The notes below the pieces were generated by a model, which was given only the letters and a program-made list of their open reading frames with translations, made no database searches and had not been told where the DNA came from. A stretch of DNA of 64,000 nt from positions 303,430-367,429 of the forward strand of contig MNCI01019122.1 of NCBI GenBank assembly GCA_015680685.1, written 5' to 3'. This document shows, one piece after another, positions 35,901 to 50,900 of the stretch; position 1 is the first letter of the stretch, and each line of letters begins with the position of its first letter. The stretch is from Gnetum montanum (taxonomy: Eukaryota; Streptophyta; Gnetopsida; Gnetales; Gnetaceae). Both the position numbers and the translations under genes were made by a program.

Positions 35901-38900
35901 AAACAACAAAACCAATGGAGAAAACACAAAAACTGCAGAAAGCATGACAATTGCGACTCGTTCCATTTCTCACTTAGGTCTGTTATCACCTCATTTTTCA
36001 CATCTAATGTTTGACTTGGGGTTTCTCATTTCATTTCACAATTGGAAATGCTAAATAAGAGAAGCAGCAGACTTGCAGCAATATTTACATTGAACTCCGT
36101 AACAACAGCAAAGTCTAAGGTACATTTTGGTTGCTGCAGCTTGTTGTACTCTGGTAACAGGTTTGTGAAGAGTTGTCATGGTTATAACTGCTATCCCTGT
36201 ACAAGTGTGAATATCAACCTGGCAACTTCCCTTTCAGGAATTTTGCATTCTCTTAACTTTTTTGTGTTTTCAAGGAACATTTTCTACTACAAAGAACTCA
36301 TATATACAAGTTTGGGAACTTGCAAGGAGTTGAAATAACTCAGCATTAATCATCATGATCGTGCCTTTATTCCAACAACGTGGATTAACCCATCAAGGTA
36401 GCTCAAGGATTTAACAATGATTTTTTATAGCCGGCTACCTACCTGAGGCCATATTCCCTGGATGTATTAAAGCTTCTAGAATAACTCTTGGCTCACTATT
36501 CTTTTAATTTCTGTGGATTTTGCAGTGAAAACAGGTAAGGAAAGATCAACGCACCTTAAATGATAAACGATAAGCAGGCACCCAGGATGAAGAGAATGTC
36601 TTGGAAGCAGCTATTAGAAAGGATGTCATAATTAGGGCTTTAACCTTGACATTCAAGATAGAACTAAATTGAATTTCCAGATTAAGGGCCTAATTACGAC
36701 ATTTCCCTTTGCATCAAAGTGGGTATTTCCAACTGCAAGTATACAAACATTTCTAGTTGTATGCTTCAAGGAAGTATGATCACTGACATTGAAAAAATAG
36801 AAATGTAGAATCAGTGCTGGACAGTTACACAGGATGATGGGTGAAACCCAACTGTAGCTCAAAGGTTACTCAAACCAAATGGATTACACTGTAAATAGGC
36901 ATTCAACTAGAGATGTTGCTTAAACATTATACTGGATCTTTATCTTCGTCTCATACCTGGCAGAACCAGATGAGATTCTTTTTGACAACAGAAAGATGTT
37001 ATGGCCAGATAAATAGGTCAGTCTTTAAGCGTGTAGATACAAATGCAAGGATCAATTCCTAAAAGTTAATATAACGACTCACATTCATTTTTTTAACATC
37101 CAATCCAAGCTCAGCTTAATAGCATTAGTGAAAAGATCAATGAAACTGATCAAAAGATTATTCTTGACAGCACGCCAACATCTTGCCAAACTGTTGCCTT
37201 CATTCTTAAGGTAATAGATGTTGACCATTCTCCACCATGCTAGATGAAGCTCAACATTCTAGATCAAATGCTAAGGCATAAAAAGCCTCACGCTTTGATG
37301 GCTTTTACAATTAAGCATACTCTCTACAAAGAATAAAGCAGGAAGAAAGAAGCTGGCGCTCCAGCTAAAACATTCATCTATCTTGGACCATTTGTTCAAC
37401 TGCATGAAGAAGGAATATAAAACGCAACATCAAGTTGACCTCATTTGCCTTTTTGAAACACATTCAATCGCAAGAGCATTCTTTAACATATTTGAAGCGT
37501 TCATACCTGATGCAAAGTGGTTTGCTTGCACAAATGGTCAATTACGTATCCTGCAGAGAGTTTTAGGATTTTGCATTTGCAGGGGCGTTTTAAACAGTGC
37601 CTACATGTACTTTTGTTGGCAATGAAAACTAATGTTGAAGTTTTTCCCTTGAACCTTAAACCTCACCTTGATACAGAGTCTGGCAAATGTGCACTTGAAC
37701 TCTCTAACCATTAAAGGTTCAACTGCTTCAGATCAGCATGTCTTTATCCCATTGAATTGGGATGATCAGTGTATAAGCATGCGATGTGATGATATTTGTT
37801 ACAGCTAACTACTACGGCCAGCTGGCTACCTGATCCCATACTCCCTGAATGCATATTTTTATCATGCCCCCAGGTAACACACATTTCAGCATACCCCTTG
37901 GCATCAATCCTACAACTTGCAGACCACAGGCCACATGCTCTGACCAAGTGAGCTATGTGTCACTGACTGACACACAAAAGTGAAAGTATATCTTTAACAG
38001 AGTTGTTGAAGGTTTTAAAGAAAATGTAACAGAGATGATGGAATTAGACAAGACAAGGTTTAAAACTTGTAAGATTAAAGTTCCAAATGGAAGATAGATA
38101 TTGGTGGTTACCATAAGTATGATTACTCTATTTTGGTAAAATTTTCAAATTATCACATTGTTTCATGATTGATGTTTAAACTTTTCATTGCAGCTTATTA
38201 TTATCGTTGTGTAAATTCAATGAGGGCAGGGAGCAAAATAAAAGCCAAAGAGGATAAAAGTTCAAAGCAGAATGAAGAGTTGACTTTGAATGACAGAGAG
38301 ATAATGCAGCATGAGCATACCTGGTGCGAGATAGCCAAATGTCCCTGCAACTGTACTTGTAATATGTGATTGTTGATCCACTAACAGTTTGGCAAGACCA
38401 AAATCAGAAACATGTGACTCTAGGTTTCGATCCAACAGTATATTACTGGATTTTATATCTCTGTGAATGATTCGAGGTGAACAATCATGATGCAAGTAAG
38501 ACAGGCCTTTCGCTGCACCAATGGCAATTTTCACCCGGGCATCCCAATCTAGACGCCTGTTGGCATTTCTTTCTGTCACATCAACAAATTCTATGAACTC
38601 GTAAGTTAAGTAAAACTATTGTGAAACAGTATACAAATGTCAAGTAATTATTCAACAATTACAAGCATCATACATAAAACTTGTTCGAAGAAAAAAAAAA
38701 GGTCAAAATGACGGCTGATTATGGTGAAGCCATATGAATCAAAAATTCGATATGAACTGACATTATAACTATTGAACTTCACAATATGGAAATATATAGG
38801 TTTACATTAGTGATGGGCAGTCACCAAACGTTCACTATTCTTATTTTTATAATTATTTCCTTTATAAATTAGTTATACATACAAAGGATAGGTGCCATTA

Positions 38901-41900
38901 TTTGGAATGATGGTAAGGTGCTTATCTGTCAGATTGTAAGGGGTTCAAGCCTAGGCACAGCTACTTGAAAAGAGGTTAGGCTTTCACTTATCTACTGGCC
39001 CTTCTAGAACCCCACTTGGCAGGATGAGCATTGAACCTCCAGGCAATAACCATTGTCCATGCAAAGGATGTTTCCAAACAGGTACCTAAGATCTTAAGAA
39101 ATTACCTATGGTTCTAAAAGAATATTTTAAAATGCTTCTTAAATATAGAAATGATAGCAATAATCTGAGCTACAATCAGTTCACCCCCGTTAAATCCCAT
39201 ATAACCACATAAAACAAACTGAAAGAAATAAAAAATATTTTATTTTCCATGTTCTACAACAAGGGAATAAGATGTTAAAATGGATAAACAGTGAAGAGAT
39301 GTCATCACCAATGTTTAAAAGACTCTGAAAGGAAGACTCAACGATGTCAAGGACCATTCTATCTGGCACAGCCAACAAAACATGACATCTTATTGAACAT
39401 TCAAATTCAATTATGGTCCATGAGCATCTTTTCAAAACATGTGAGTTTGTTTAAAATTTCAAATGTTGTTTTAGATTCATTCCATACATTCTTACTGTAG
39501 AGGACCGCAGAAGCAACCAGCAGTAAGCTTTAAGAATGTATCTTATTTTGGCTTAAACTGATGGCTAAGCAGCTGCTAAATATTTTCTGGATTAATTTTA
39601 GTTCCAACAGACTGACTGCATTGCAGTTTGCGCATGAGGCTTTTAACCTTTCTACTAATCATTTATTACTTGTTGACTTGTAATGACTAGTTTTCCACAC
39701 AGAATTGATTCATTTATTATAATCCTTATTGAACATTCAAATATAATTATGGTCCAAGACCGTATCTTCGAAACATGTGAGTTTACTTTAAGTTGCTTTG
39801 CATTCATTCCATACATTGTTATTGTAGAAGATCGCAGTGGCAACCAGCAGAAAGTTCTAAGCATCTTTGACGTCGGCTGAAACTGACGGCTAAGCAGCTA
39901 CCAGATGTTTGATTATAACAGTGACTGAATTGCAGTTGCTAAGAGGTAAGAATTTCATTAAATTGTTTGATCATTTATTACTTGGTGACTTGTAATGACT
40001 CGTTTTCCACACTGCATTCATTCCAGTTATTGTAAGCCTGGCTAATTAGTTATTATAAGCCCATGAAGCATGTTGTCCATCATCAGGAATAAAAATGAAA
40101 CATACCATGTAACACTTCGTTCAAATTTCCGCCTGGTAAAAAATCATAAATTAGCAGCTTAGCTGTTGGAGAGTTACAGTAACCACGCAAGTTCACTAGG
40201 TGACGATGTTTAATACTTCCCAAAATCTCAAGTTCCCTTTCAAATATTCGATCGGACCCTACAGAAGTTCTCTCAATTTTCTTTAATGCAAAGGCATTGC
40301 CATCATCCATTACCAACTTGTAGACTGTGCCAAAGCCCCCAGAGCCTATGATACTTTCCTCATCTAGAACTTCAATTTTTCTCAATATGTCTTTCGAAGA
40401 ATACGGCAGATCTCCATGAAATATGACTACTGATGCACCTGTCACTGCTAAGACCAAGTGACACCAAAATATTTGCAATATAATGTTACGTTTGCATTAT
40501 GAAATCCCTTATATGACATAAACTAAAACTGCAGTGTACAGATACGTACCTTCATTCACTTCTAATGCAGGTTTTCTTCGCCCTTGCCCATATCTATTAT
40601 ACAGATAGCACCCCCAGTAACACATCAATGCTACAAGGAGGGACACCACAACTACAACAAGAGCACTTATAAGAAGCCCTGTTGAATATCTTCCGCCTTT
40701 TTTCTTAGAATTCCCTGTAATTTCGAAAAAAGAAAGTCATTGTCAAACAATTTGGCTCACAGATATTTTATTTTTTATTTCAAATAATGGACGGAAATAG
40801 AACTCAATGCTAATGCTAACCGGTGCAAGTTAGTTAATGATATTTGCTTCTAACAGGAACTTGGTGCCTCGGTTTCACCACACTAGCCAAGTAATAATCA
40901 TAGTTTGAAAATGCGGATCACCTGGAATGGTGATTGGCAATCATGGCGAATCGTATTATTAACTGATTTAAATAAGTTTTTACAACTGACAAGCACTTAT
41001 ATTAACATTGCATTATACAATATGTTTTTATTCTTGTTGATACATACATCAAAATCTGGATAGTGATTTTGGGTCGTGCTTTTAACTTTGGATAATGATC
41101 CTGATCCGATGTGGAATCCTGATCCGCATTTTCAAACTTCGGTAGTAATCAACATTTGGAATATGCTGTTTGCATTAACGTCTTCTAATATTTTCACAAG
41201 TATATTTATACTGATGCAGGGAAGTTATATTCAGGAACAGAGGATGTGTTAAATAAATAGAAAGTAACATGAATATCAATCAAAAATCATAGCAATGAAA
41301 TCTAGAGATCATAGCTTGCCTTTATGTGGAGAGTTTCCAATGGCTGGGGCAGGAGGTTCAGAGCTCGAGAAAGGTGGTTCAAGTTCGCTCCTACAAATTT
41401 GATTAACTTGTTTTCCACAAAGATGAAGATTACCAACAAATCTGCAAATGAAATTCTTACTAATATCGTAAACTTACATTCAAATAGGATGGTCATTTCA
41501 TAACCAATAGTTATCATGCAATTAAAATAAGGACATTACCGTCAAATACAACATGAATATCACAAATATACTAAGCACAAAATATCTGAGGAGAGTCCAT
41601 TTATATCAAATAATAATAATAACAACACTTGTAACCTGTCTACACTTATAATTATTTTTGCTTCCAGATCGAAGCCCAAATTCTGGACCCTTAGAGTTCC
41701 ATTTCTCTGTACATCCGCTCTGCAATATAAACTCAAATACATCTTGCATCTTTCCATATCTTATATTTTGTTTTCATTCAGCAATCAACTCTCAAAAAGT
41801 TCAAGTTCAGAAACATGCCATCTTTAAATTCTAAGATATTTGGTTTTTCCTCTTGAAATTTACTACTATTCAGAAATTTGGATCCTATTTTAAAATTTAT

Positions 41901-44900
41901 AAATTCATTCTGAAATATAGAATTAATTTTCCAAAGTCTTGCAACCCAACACAGATTTATGGTTTTAGGTCTGCCTATCAAGAGTGGTATCAACAGAAGC
42001 TTTAAGAAGGGGGTGCCTAGTATAAAATGGTGGAATCTGAAGAAAAAAGAAGGCATCATTTTTAAAGGATAGATAGTCATAGAAAAACTCTGCCAATGCA
42101 GATCCCAAGCCCAGATATGAAAGGAGGGTCAGCGTCAAGTTGGCAGCCAGCTGTAAAACTTTGCCAAATCTCATGGATGAGTTCTTTTTCAGGTTTTGCA
42201 GAAGCTACGGAAGTCATGGGAAAAAAAAGATCAAAGATGATTTAAAGAAACAACAAATAAATAAAGATCTAGAGCTCTTCATAGAGGCGAACGGCAAAAA
42301 AGAACTCATATAGCCAACCCCATTTTGTTGGGACAAGGCTAGGATGATGATGATGATGATTGGTCACTGAAGGCCCTTGGAATTTAACCTTAAATGTAGA
42401 TGATAGTTGGAGTCAGATAAAGAGTTGTATCGAGAAGATAGGGAAGGCCATTCAAAAGAAAACATGATTGTAGAGTGAGGAAGTGCAACAAAAAATTCAA
42501 GACAAAAAACCTTCCAAGGAGTGGCAACAAAGCAGGAGACAGGATGTCTTCGAAAGGTATAAGGTAGCAAAATATCTGGCAAAGAAGACACTAAGAAAGG
42601 CTAAATGTAATGCTTTCAATTCCTTTTATGAGAAGCTAGGAACTAAGGAAGGTGGAAGTCAATTTAGAAGCTGGCCAAGACTTGAAATAAGAGGTGTAAA
42701 GACTTTGACCATATTAGATGCATCAAGTCTGATAACAAAAAGATTTTGTTCTTAGAAGAGAAAATCTTGGAGCAATGGAGGATCTATTTTCAAGGGCTAC
42801 TTAGCAAAGAATTCCCTAGAGATGAAGTTAATGACAAGAAATCGAACATAGCAATTCTGCTACAACAATTGAAGGAGAAATTAGACATAAAAGAAGGAAT
42901 TCTGCATATAATTTTCATCGACTTGGAGAAAGTTTATGATATAGTTCACTGAGATATTATTGGTGGGTGTTAAAGAGGAAGAATATACCTATTAAGTACA
43001 TAAAAGCTATTCAAGACACATATAATGGAGCTACAATTCACATTGTCTATGGAGAGATTTCAGACTTTCCTTTGAAAGTCAGGTTACACCAAGGATCTGC
43101 TCTAAGCTCTTATTTGTTTGCAATTATTATGGATGACCTAACCAAAAATATTCAAGATGATATCCCTTGGTGTATTCCCTTTTTCTGATGATAATGTTTT
43201 GGTGGATGAATCTTTATCCAAATGTTGTATAATTTACATCCTACAGCAACTATAACCTTGTAACTAGTTCTTCTTAAAATCTGAATGTTTGCTGAATGAT
43301 ATAACAATGATTGAAAACACTCAAGAGCCCAAAGCTCAAATTCAAGAACATTTTATTCAAAGAATATGTGTCCAATAAACTTGGGAATAGTTTATTTGTT
43401 CATATGTTTTCTCAGAGAGAATTTTTTTCATAGCTTCTGGCTATTTTCTCAATTATTGTCACCAATTTCCCATCAAAGCAAGTCCAATTTAGACAATTTC
43501 AATTCACCTAGTATATAAACATGCAATTAAGTATGTGTGTTTTGTTCTTCATTTTCTGCTTCAGCCATTCACATTAACGACATTGGAATTCTCAGTACAC
43601 CTTGCTAGCTATGTTCATTCTATGGTGCACCTGACAATGTGCATGATGTACAGTGCTTAAAACAAAATACACACAAAATCTTATAGGAAAAAATTATTCG
43701 TCATGAACATTGCACATGAATCCAATGTAGTGTTAGCAAAAACACAAAATCGGAGGCCTTAAAATTTATTCCAAATTAATCAATGCTAATGAAGCCAAAA
43801 TGCCGGTACCCTCCAAAGGAATTCAACATTATATTTACAAATGTTATTGCTGACTCAAAAAATACTAGCCTAAGATACTGAAACAAATGCCAACTAAGGG
43901 CACGGTAAAAAATATTTGTTCAGATTAGCGTCAGGCGTAAAGCCAGCTCTAAAACCTATCTCCAAACCACTTACCTGGACCAATAGGTCACCCTACGTCA
44001 ATAGGATACATGTGGTGCTGATGACGACTCGTTAGTCAAACAACTTGCCAAAACATGGACTAAATTTAAACGTAATGAATTGATGAAAACCCCTCAGTAT
44101 GAAAGACAAGGGTCATTAAAACTTTAACGGAATGTATTTTCAGAGGAAGGAACATCTGAATTCATAATTTAGGCATTTGAAATTGGCAATAAACCAATTT
44201 TGATGTATGCGGTGTTGGTAGGAACTAAAACAATACTGCCATAATAAGGAGAGCAGATACCCTGCTTCATAAGTTCAAGGACACTTGATCACTGACAAGG
44301 GTTTAACGGTGTGCTCATTAAACTGAGAAAGTTAGAACGTACAGATTGTAGGAATAAAATTTCATATTCAAACCCACAAGAAGGATCTTGTAAGAGATCC
44401 TTGATAATGTTTTCTACTCTCTGCCTCAGATCCTAGAGAATTCCAGATACACTCAAAATCTGAAATTTTCATTTGCAAAGCAACCCTGTTGCATGTTTGA
44501 AAAAATTAGTATATGTTAACAGAAGCCGAATGCATGCATAATAGAATGAGCGCTACTTGGAATAACAGTGCTACTCTGTCAAAAAATGTCCTTATATCCA
44601 TGCTGCAAAAGAATCATCAGAAAAAGCATGTGCATACAGCTTAAATTAGAAAGAAATACCTTGACTTTCAAGTTTTGCAAAGGGTACATGTATTAGCTAA
44701 CAGACAAGAATCTGGCGAGTTATTCCGTGCCTCGGAGGCCTTTAATAGAATAGGGATAATTACTCCATTCCAACGATTCTGCTCTCCAGGTTTTTTAAAA
44801 TTATTTATTTTTTCTTTTGTTTCATTTTTTATAGCCATGCATACATTTTATTATTTGTCGTTTCTCTCATACAATTTTTGTTTCATTCAATCAATTTTAT

Positions 44901-47900
44901 AACTCTGATGCTTTATCAAACTCAAATTTATGGGTTCAACCCCCATAAGAGATCACAACATCGGAACTGTATTCTTCATCCTTATAGAAATTTTCCAGAA
45001 AAAAGTTCATCATGTTCAATGTTTACCAACTGCAGATTTTGTGTTATATAAAACCAATAATTTAACAATCCAATGTGGTTACAGTTGCCTAATTTCTAAT
45101 CATTAATTTCCTGCATACTACATTTAAAATATTCAATGACCTGTTCGTTGAGAAGAAAGTGATACAAATAGAAATAATCAGGTTTTAAGCATATTATATT
45201 TTAATGTGCTCCTAATCATTAATTTCCTGCATACTACATTTAAAATATTCAATGAACTGTTCGTTGAGAAGAAAGTGATACAATTAGAAACAATCAGGTT
45301 TTAAGCATATTATATTTTAATGTGCTCCTAGGTTCTCTGGAACCGTAGGTTGTCTTTGGACTGGTGAGTGGTGAGACGGCTACAACTGGGCATCCAAATT
45401 AATTTACACTAACAATTCAAAATAATTTAGATACTTAAATATGACAGAGGGTACCCTGCTGTCACATTTAACTATCGAAACCATGTTAAACAATAATGAC
45501 GAAGTTCATCACAACAATTAGAGTTAAATGATAAGGAAATACTTCAGCATTTTCAAATTTTCCGTAAAAAAAATTCAAAACATATTTAGTTATTTACTCG
45601 TTGCAAACTGCATCATAGCAGTCTTCCGTGTTTACAGAACATGAATTGCATGAATGCGATCTGCAACTTTGGCAAGGTTTATATATCTAGCAACCTCTTG
45701 GTACTGTTTACTGAATAATTCTATCCAGCCTCAATTATAAGATAATACTACATCCAATCAACAACCAATGATATCCAACATTGCAAATATACTGAATACT
45801 TGATTAAAACTTACGATGTTTGATTGAATCTGCTCAAGGCACCTTCAGAGGGTATCGCGCCACTCAAAAAATTGGTTGAAACATTGCTTGCAAAAATTAA
45901 AACAGAATCAGACATCAGTATAAAACTACATTTGATGAAATCTTAGTGCTCGAGAAGTTCAGTTCAATGTCAAACAGAAAAAAAGGTCCAGGACATCAGA
46001 CTTACAACGATGAAAGCTTTGTAAGCTTTCCAAGAGATAAAGGAATGGTATCCCCAAGTGAATTACTAGAAAGGTCCCTGAACAGTTGAAAAGAAATTTT
46101 GGCAAAAAGAAGTTTTTAGGTTAAAATATTTTCTCATCACCCTACCAATTCATTTGCAAACATAATAGCGCAATACAAACTGAAGCTGCAATGAAATATC
46201 TGGCAAACATTATGTTCAATAAACTTCCAAAATTACTCATATACTCTTCAAGTACTCAATAAAAACAATCAGATCAATTAAATGAAAAACAAAGAAAAAA
46301 TATGAAGCATTAAATATACAGATAACACAGTCAAAAGGAAAGCCATCAAGACATTTCCAGCCACATGTGAAGTATAATATGAAAGTTTTCAATCAATATA
46401 AAGTATTCGAATAACACTAGAAAGCTTTTAAATTTTTAATAGATTATAATACAAAGAATAACCAAAATTGCAAAAGAAGCATAAAAGCAAACAAAATCTA
46501 GCACAATTTCACAAATATTAGAAGTGGCTTCAATCATCATTTTCTCAAACAGCATAACCAAACAGATAAGTGAGATGTGTGCATTTACATACCTGGTGTG
46601 TGTCATTCAATAATTGTTTTAAATGTTCTTAGGATGTTCTATCCTTAATATTAATGATAACATGACTCTGTTTACAGGCTTGTCACCTTATATGTAAAAC
46701 GTTGTGACGTTAAATTATGACTAAAATATAATTTGCTACTATTTATTTAGCTTATATCTTTTTAATTTTAGCTTATATCTTTTTAATCATAAAACTAGTG
46801 GTTTTTATTGTTTTAAAACTAACCATTGTCTGTTGCATCTCAACTAGTCATTAACTGTAATGCTATTTAATTTCTCTTTAATCCTTGAAAAATATATTGC
46901 AACTAATGATGAATCTAGTATGATTCAAAACATCTTTCAAACTAATAATATATAAGCTATGGATGGTACAAGATTTCAACAAATCAAGTTCACTAAAATT
47001 GATGAAAATAAGAAACAGAATTGAGGCAAGATGGTCAAAATGGAGACAGGCTAGTGGTGTTCTATATGATAAAAGAATACCAATAAAATTGAAGGGAAAA
47101 TTTTACAGGACAGTAATCAGGTCTACCATCTTATATGATGCTGAATGTTGTGTAGTACAAAAGAGGCATCAACAACAAATCAGTATGGTGGAACTGGGAA
47201 TGTTTCAATCGATGTTGAATGTTAGTGGAAGAGATAAACTACATAATATGAACATCAGAGGAAGACTTCGAGTCGCTTCTATTTCAAATAAGCTACAAGA
47301 ATGATGGCTTAGATGGTTTGAAATGTGCAAGGAAGGTCAAACAATGAGCCTATAAACAAAGGTTGCTATATCACTGTTCTAGGAAAACCACTGAAAGGAA
47401 GACCAAATAAGACATGGTATAAAACGATCAAAGATGATTTCAAGAAACTGCAAATAAACAAAGATCTAGTTCTTCATAGAAGTGAATGGCAAAAAAGAAC
47501 TCATATAGCCAACCCCATTCTGCTGGGACAAGGCTAAGATGGTGATGATGATGATGAATTCACTAAAAATAAAAACATAAAACAACCCTAATATAGGAAT
47601 TCACATCACAAGTCATGAAAACACCAATGATATCAAAGTAGTAACGCAGCACAGATTATTTGTTGCAATTCAGTAGGTCTTGGAGAGTCACATGGTCTTG
47701 AGTTTATGGGTTCTGGTACAAAAACGACCCTACATCCAGGACCAAATTATGAGATTAGTTCTCAATATAACTTATGTTATGGCCTGTTGGCTTGTTAAGC
47801 AATGAGCTGCAGCTTCAAGTTTCATTTGCGCATATTTCATTGGTTGTGCATTCTAGGGGAACATACAATCTAGGATGTTATTAACACAAAATATTTTAAA

Positions 47901-50900
47901 GCTGCAGTATGAACCTCTTCTAACCTATCCTATCAGTCATTATATTAACAATCACCCTTGCAGATGTCAACCCACTGTTTAGACCTATCGGCAGGCTTCC
48001 TTATCCAACTATTAGACAAATGTTTTTTCTTGAAAACTAAATCATTACATGAATAACAGAAAATGCACAACATCAAATAACTAAATTATAATGATCTTCT
48101 ATATGATTGCAGAGAACAAGAGATAACCTTAAATGGGCTCTTGCATCGTTATTCACTGCAAAGTTAATCATGTATATCCTTTAGAACCCAAAAAACATAT
48201 ATATATTTAGCAGATCACTTACAAAATTCTTAGCTCTGAAAGTTTTCCCAATTCTGAGGGGATGCTATCACTCAGAAAATTGTCCTGAAGGTACCTATAA
48301 TATTTCAAAAAGAATTTAATTTAGTCCACTAATGAAAGTCAGGGTTAGTTTAAAAAACACAATACACCATATATGTCAGTAGCTCAAAAATTTAAAAGAA
48401 AAAGCACAGAAACAATTGTACGCACTACACTTTAAAAGCAAATGAAAATTTAGGAGCTCCTGAAAATATTATATTTTTTCACTGTAGCTGCAAACAAACA
48501 TATCTCCTATGAAATCATCAAAAGGATATTTTAAGATCACAAATCCTACTGTTAAGAAGCATAGGTCAAGGAAAATACAGAACTGAATCCTCGACAAAAA
48601 CAAACGGAAACAAAAATACCATTGAAAAAGAATCGTGTCAAAACTTCTGATAAATTAATGAAAGTAATGAAAAGAACTAGAGAATGTAGTAGAAAAATCT
48701 CAAATGAGTCTAAAATACAGGAAGCAACAAAGAAAGTGCTAGAGACAATTATTTTATTAATATAATCTCTTATTCCAAAAAAAAAGGTGTAGGAGATAAG
48801 TAACCAAAACTAAATTAGAACGGTTATGCAAGATGCATGAGACATTGACTGGAAGCAGTGTTATGCAAGAGCAAACTCCAGCAAAGGAGCAGAAGCATGC
48901 TTCCAATCATCTAAGAGTGCAGCCTAGATGCTAAGCACCATTATTAAGTGTGACTTCCCAGATCACATACTAAATTAGAAAGGCTATGCAAGAAGCATGA
49001 GCCATTGACCAGAAGCAGTGTTATGCAAGAGCAAATTCCAGCAAAGGAGCAGAAGCATGCTTCCAATCATCTAAGAGTGCAGCCTAGATGCTAGAGCACC
49101 ATCATTAATTGTGACCTCCCAGATCACATACTAGTGATCCTGGTCCAGCACTGCACAATCCATGCTGCTTTTGTGCGTAGATGTACCACATGTTTTCACA
49201 TGCAAAATTGGACTGTGCATGTTGGTTTATATTGGGACTCTTTACAAAAGTATAATGGTCATTAGTTTACATGGCCCTTGTTTTGGCACAGAGGTGCACA
49301 ATAGAATTTAGCAGGCATATGCATGGAACGTGTAATCGATGCAAAAGAATTTTAAAATAAGAATTTTAAAAGCCTTATGAAAACTAAAATCTGTTGTTAA
49401 AGTGCAAACCCATTGTTGCTGCAATGTGTAAGATTATTTGTTGTTGTTGTGCTTTATGTGTTTAGAGTGTTATCATTCACTATTTATATCTTTGCAATTT
49501 TTTAGGTGTGCTTCACATGTGCTCCCACCTCAAAAGATCTCAATTAATCCTCTAGGAAGAAGATGGAAATTAAAATCAGTGAAGCAGCAGCACAGACTAA
49601 AGCCTCATGAAAAACAGTCAGTAGAAAAGCAAGGCAACCCAACATTTATAAATGGCTTTAATGGTAGTTGAAAGAAAAAATTAGTTGTAAAGCAGAGAAC
49701 CTTGAACGGGATTTATAAAAGCAGTCAAAGTAGAAACTAGGAGAATTGTCAGACTCCTGAAGTGGAAGACTCATGATTACCATTTCTAAGAATTTCCTTG
49801 GAATAAAATTCCAATATAAGATGAATCCTCCAAAGGATATGAGACATAGGTATGGAATTAGTATGTAATGGAGATGATCACTTCACTCTAAGATGGAAGC
49901 CATGGTATTGTTTTCAAATCCCATGGGTGATAGGTACAGTGCTGATGGATCTGATACATGTAAAAAAGAGGTGTTCTAAAAACTTAAGTGGTATAATGTT
50001 TATCTACTTCATGAGTTGATGGAAGCAGCTATATATCAACGGTGTATGACTTGTTAGTTAAAGTGTTTAACTTGCATCCTACAAGTTACAGGGGTTGACC
50101 CAAATGAGCTATGCTGACATATACAAGCAGTATGCAACAGTTACTAGCTCAAACTGGACTCATCCAACAAATCTCTAGGGTTTAGGACATAATAAAAAAA
50201 CAATTCAGTTCATATTGTCAGCCTCAGGCTTAGAAAGTAGCATGGAAGACAAAATGTTATCAAAGAGCACAGTCCTGTACTAAAATGTTCGCCAGGTAAG
50301 TTGGAAGGCCTTGCCAGTACAATGGGAGCTACAGATGACCCTAAAAGTTTAGGAAGCACAATTTTGTTTGGTCCAACAACAGTATTGGTCCAAGAAAGGT
50401 GCTCACTGGGATACACATATTCCATACCTGCAAGCTATAAGAAGCATCAAGTGGATTGATAGAATCACTTTGTTGCAGCAGGCAACAACAGAGTTGGGTT
50501 ATTGTAATCCAAGTTTAGTAAAGATACAACTGCAATGTCTTGAATTCTAGCAACTCATAAAGGAGATGAGCATAGACATATAGTTGCCTCACATTCAAGC
50601 TGAGAAAAGTAAACTTAGAAACAAGACTGACCATATGTGGAAGAGACACAAATGATTTGGTCACTATACATAACATGAATTGCCCTTGAACTTAATTCAA
50701 GATTCCATAATGAACTAGATGAAACATAGAGATGGGCATATCATCAACTGGCCAAGCTCAATGCATAAGAAACTGTAAAAGCTGATGTTGTTCTGGTTTG
50801 AGTTAGGATTTTGCATTTTGTTCATTATCTTTAGGATTTTTTCTGCAGTGTTATCTCTATATTTTTTCTTGTACATTGTGATTTTTCTGTCAATTTTCTC

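Noticed and set aside
37780-37970. Functional tRNA gene
   Set aside because: A- and B-box-like pieces are present but the acceptor stem and anticodon arm do not pair; a SINE head is the better reading.
49990-50115. Another tRNA-derived SINE (aggggttgaccc phrase)
   Set aside because: Only a B-box-like hit; no convincing A box and no related copy in the window.
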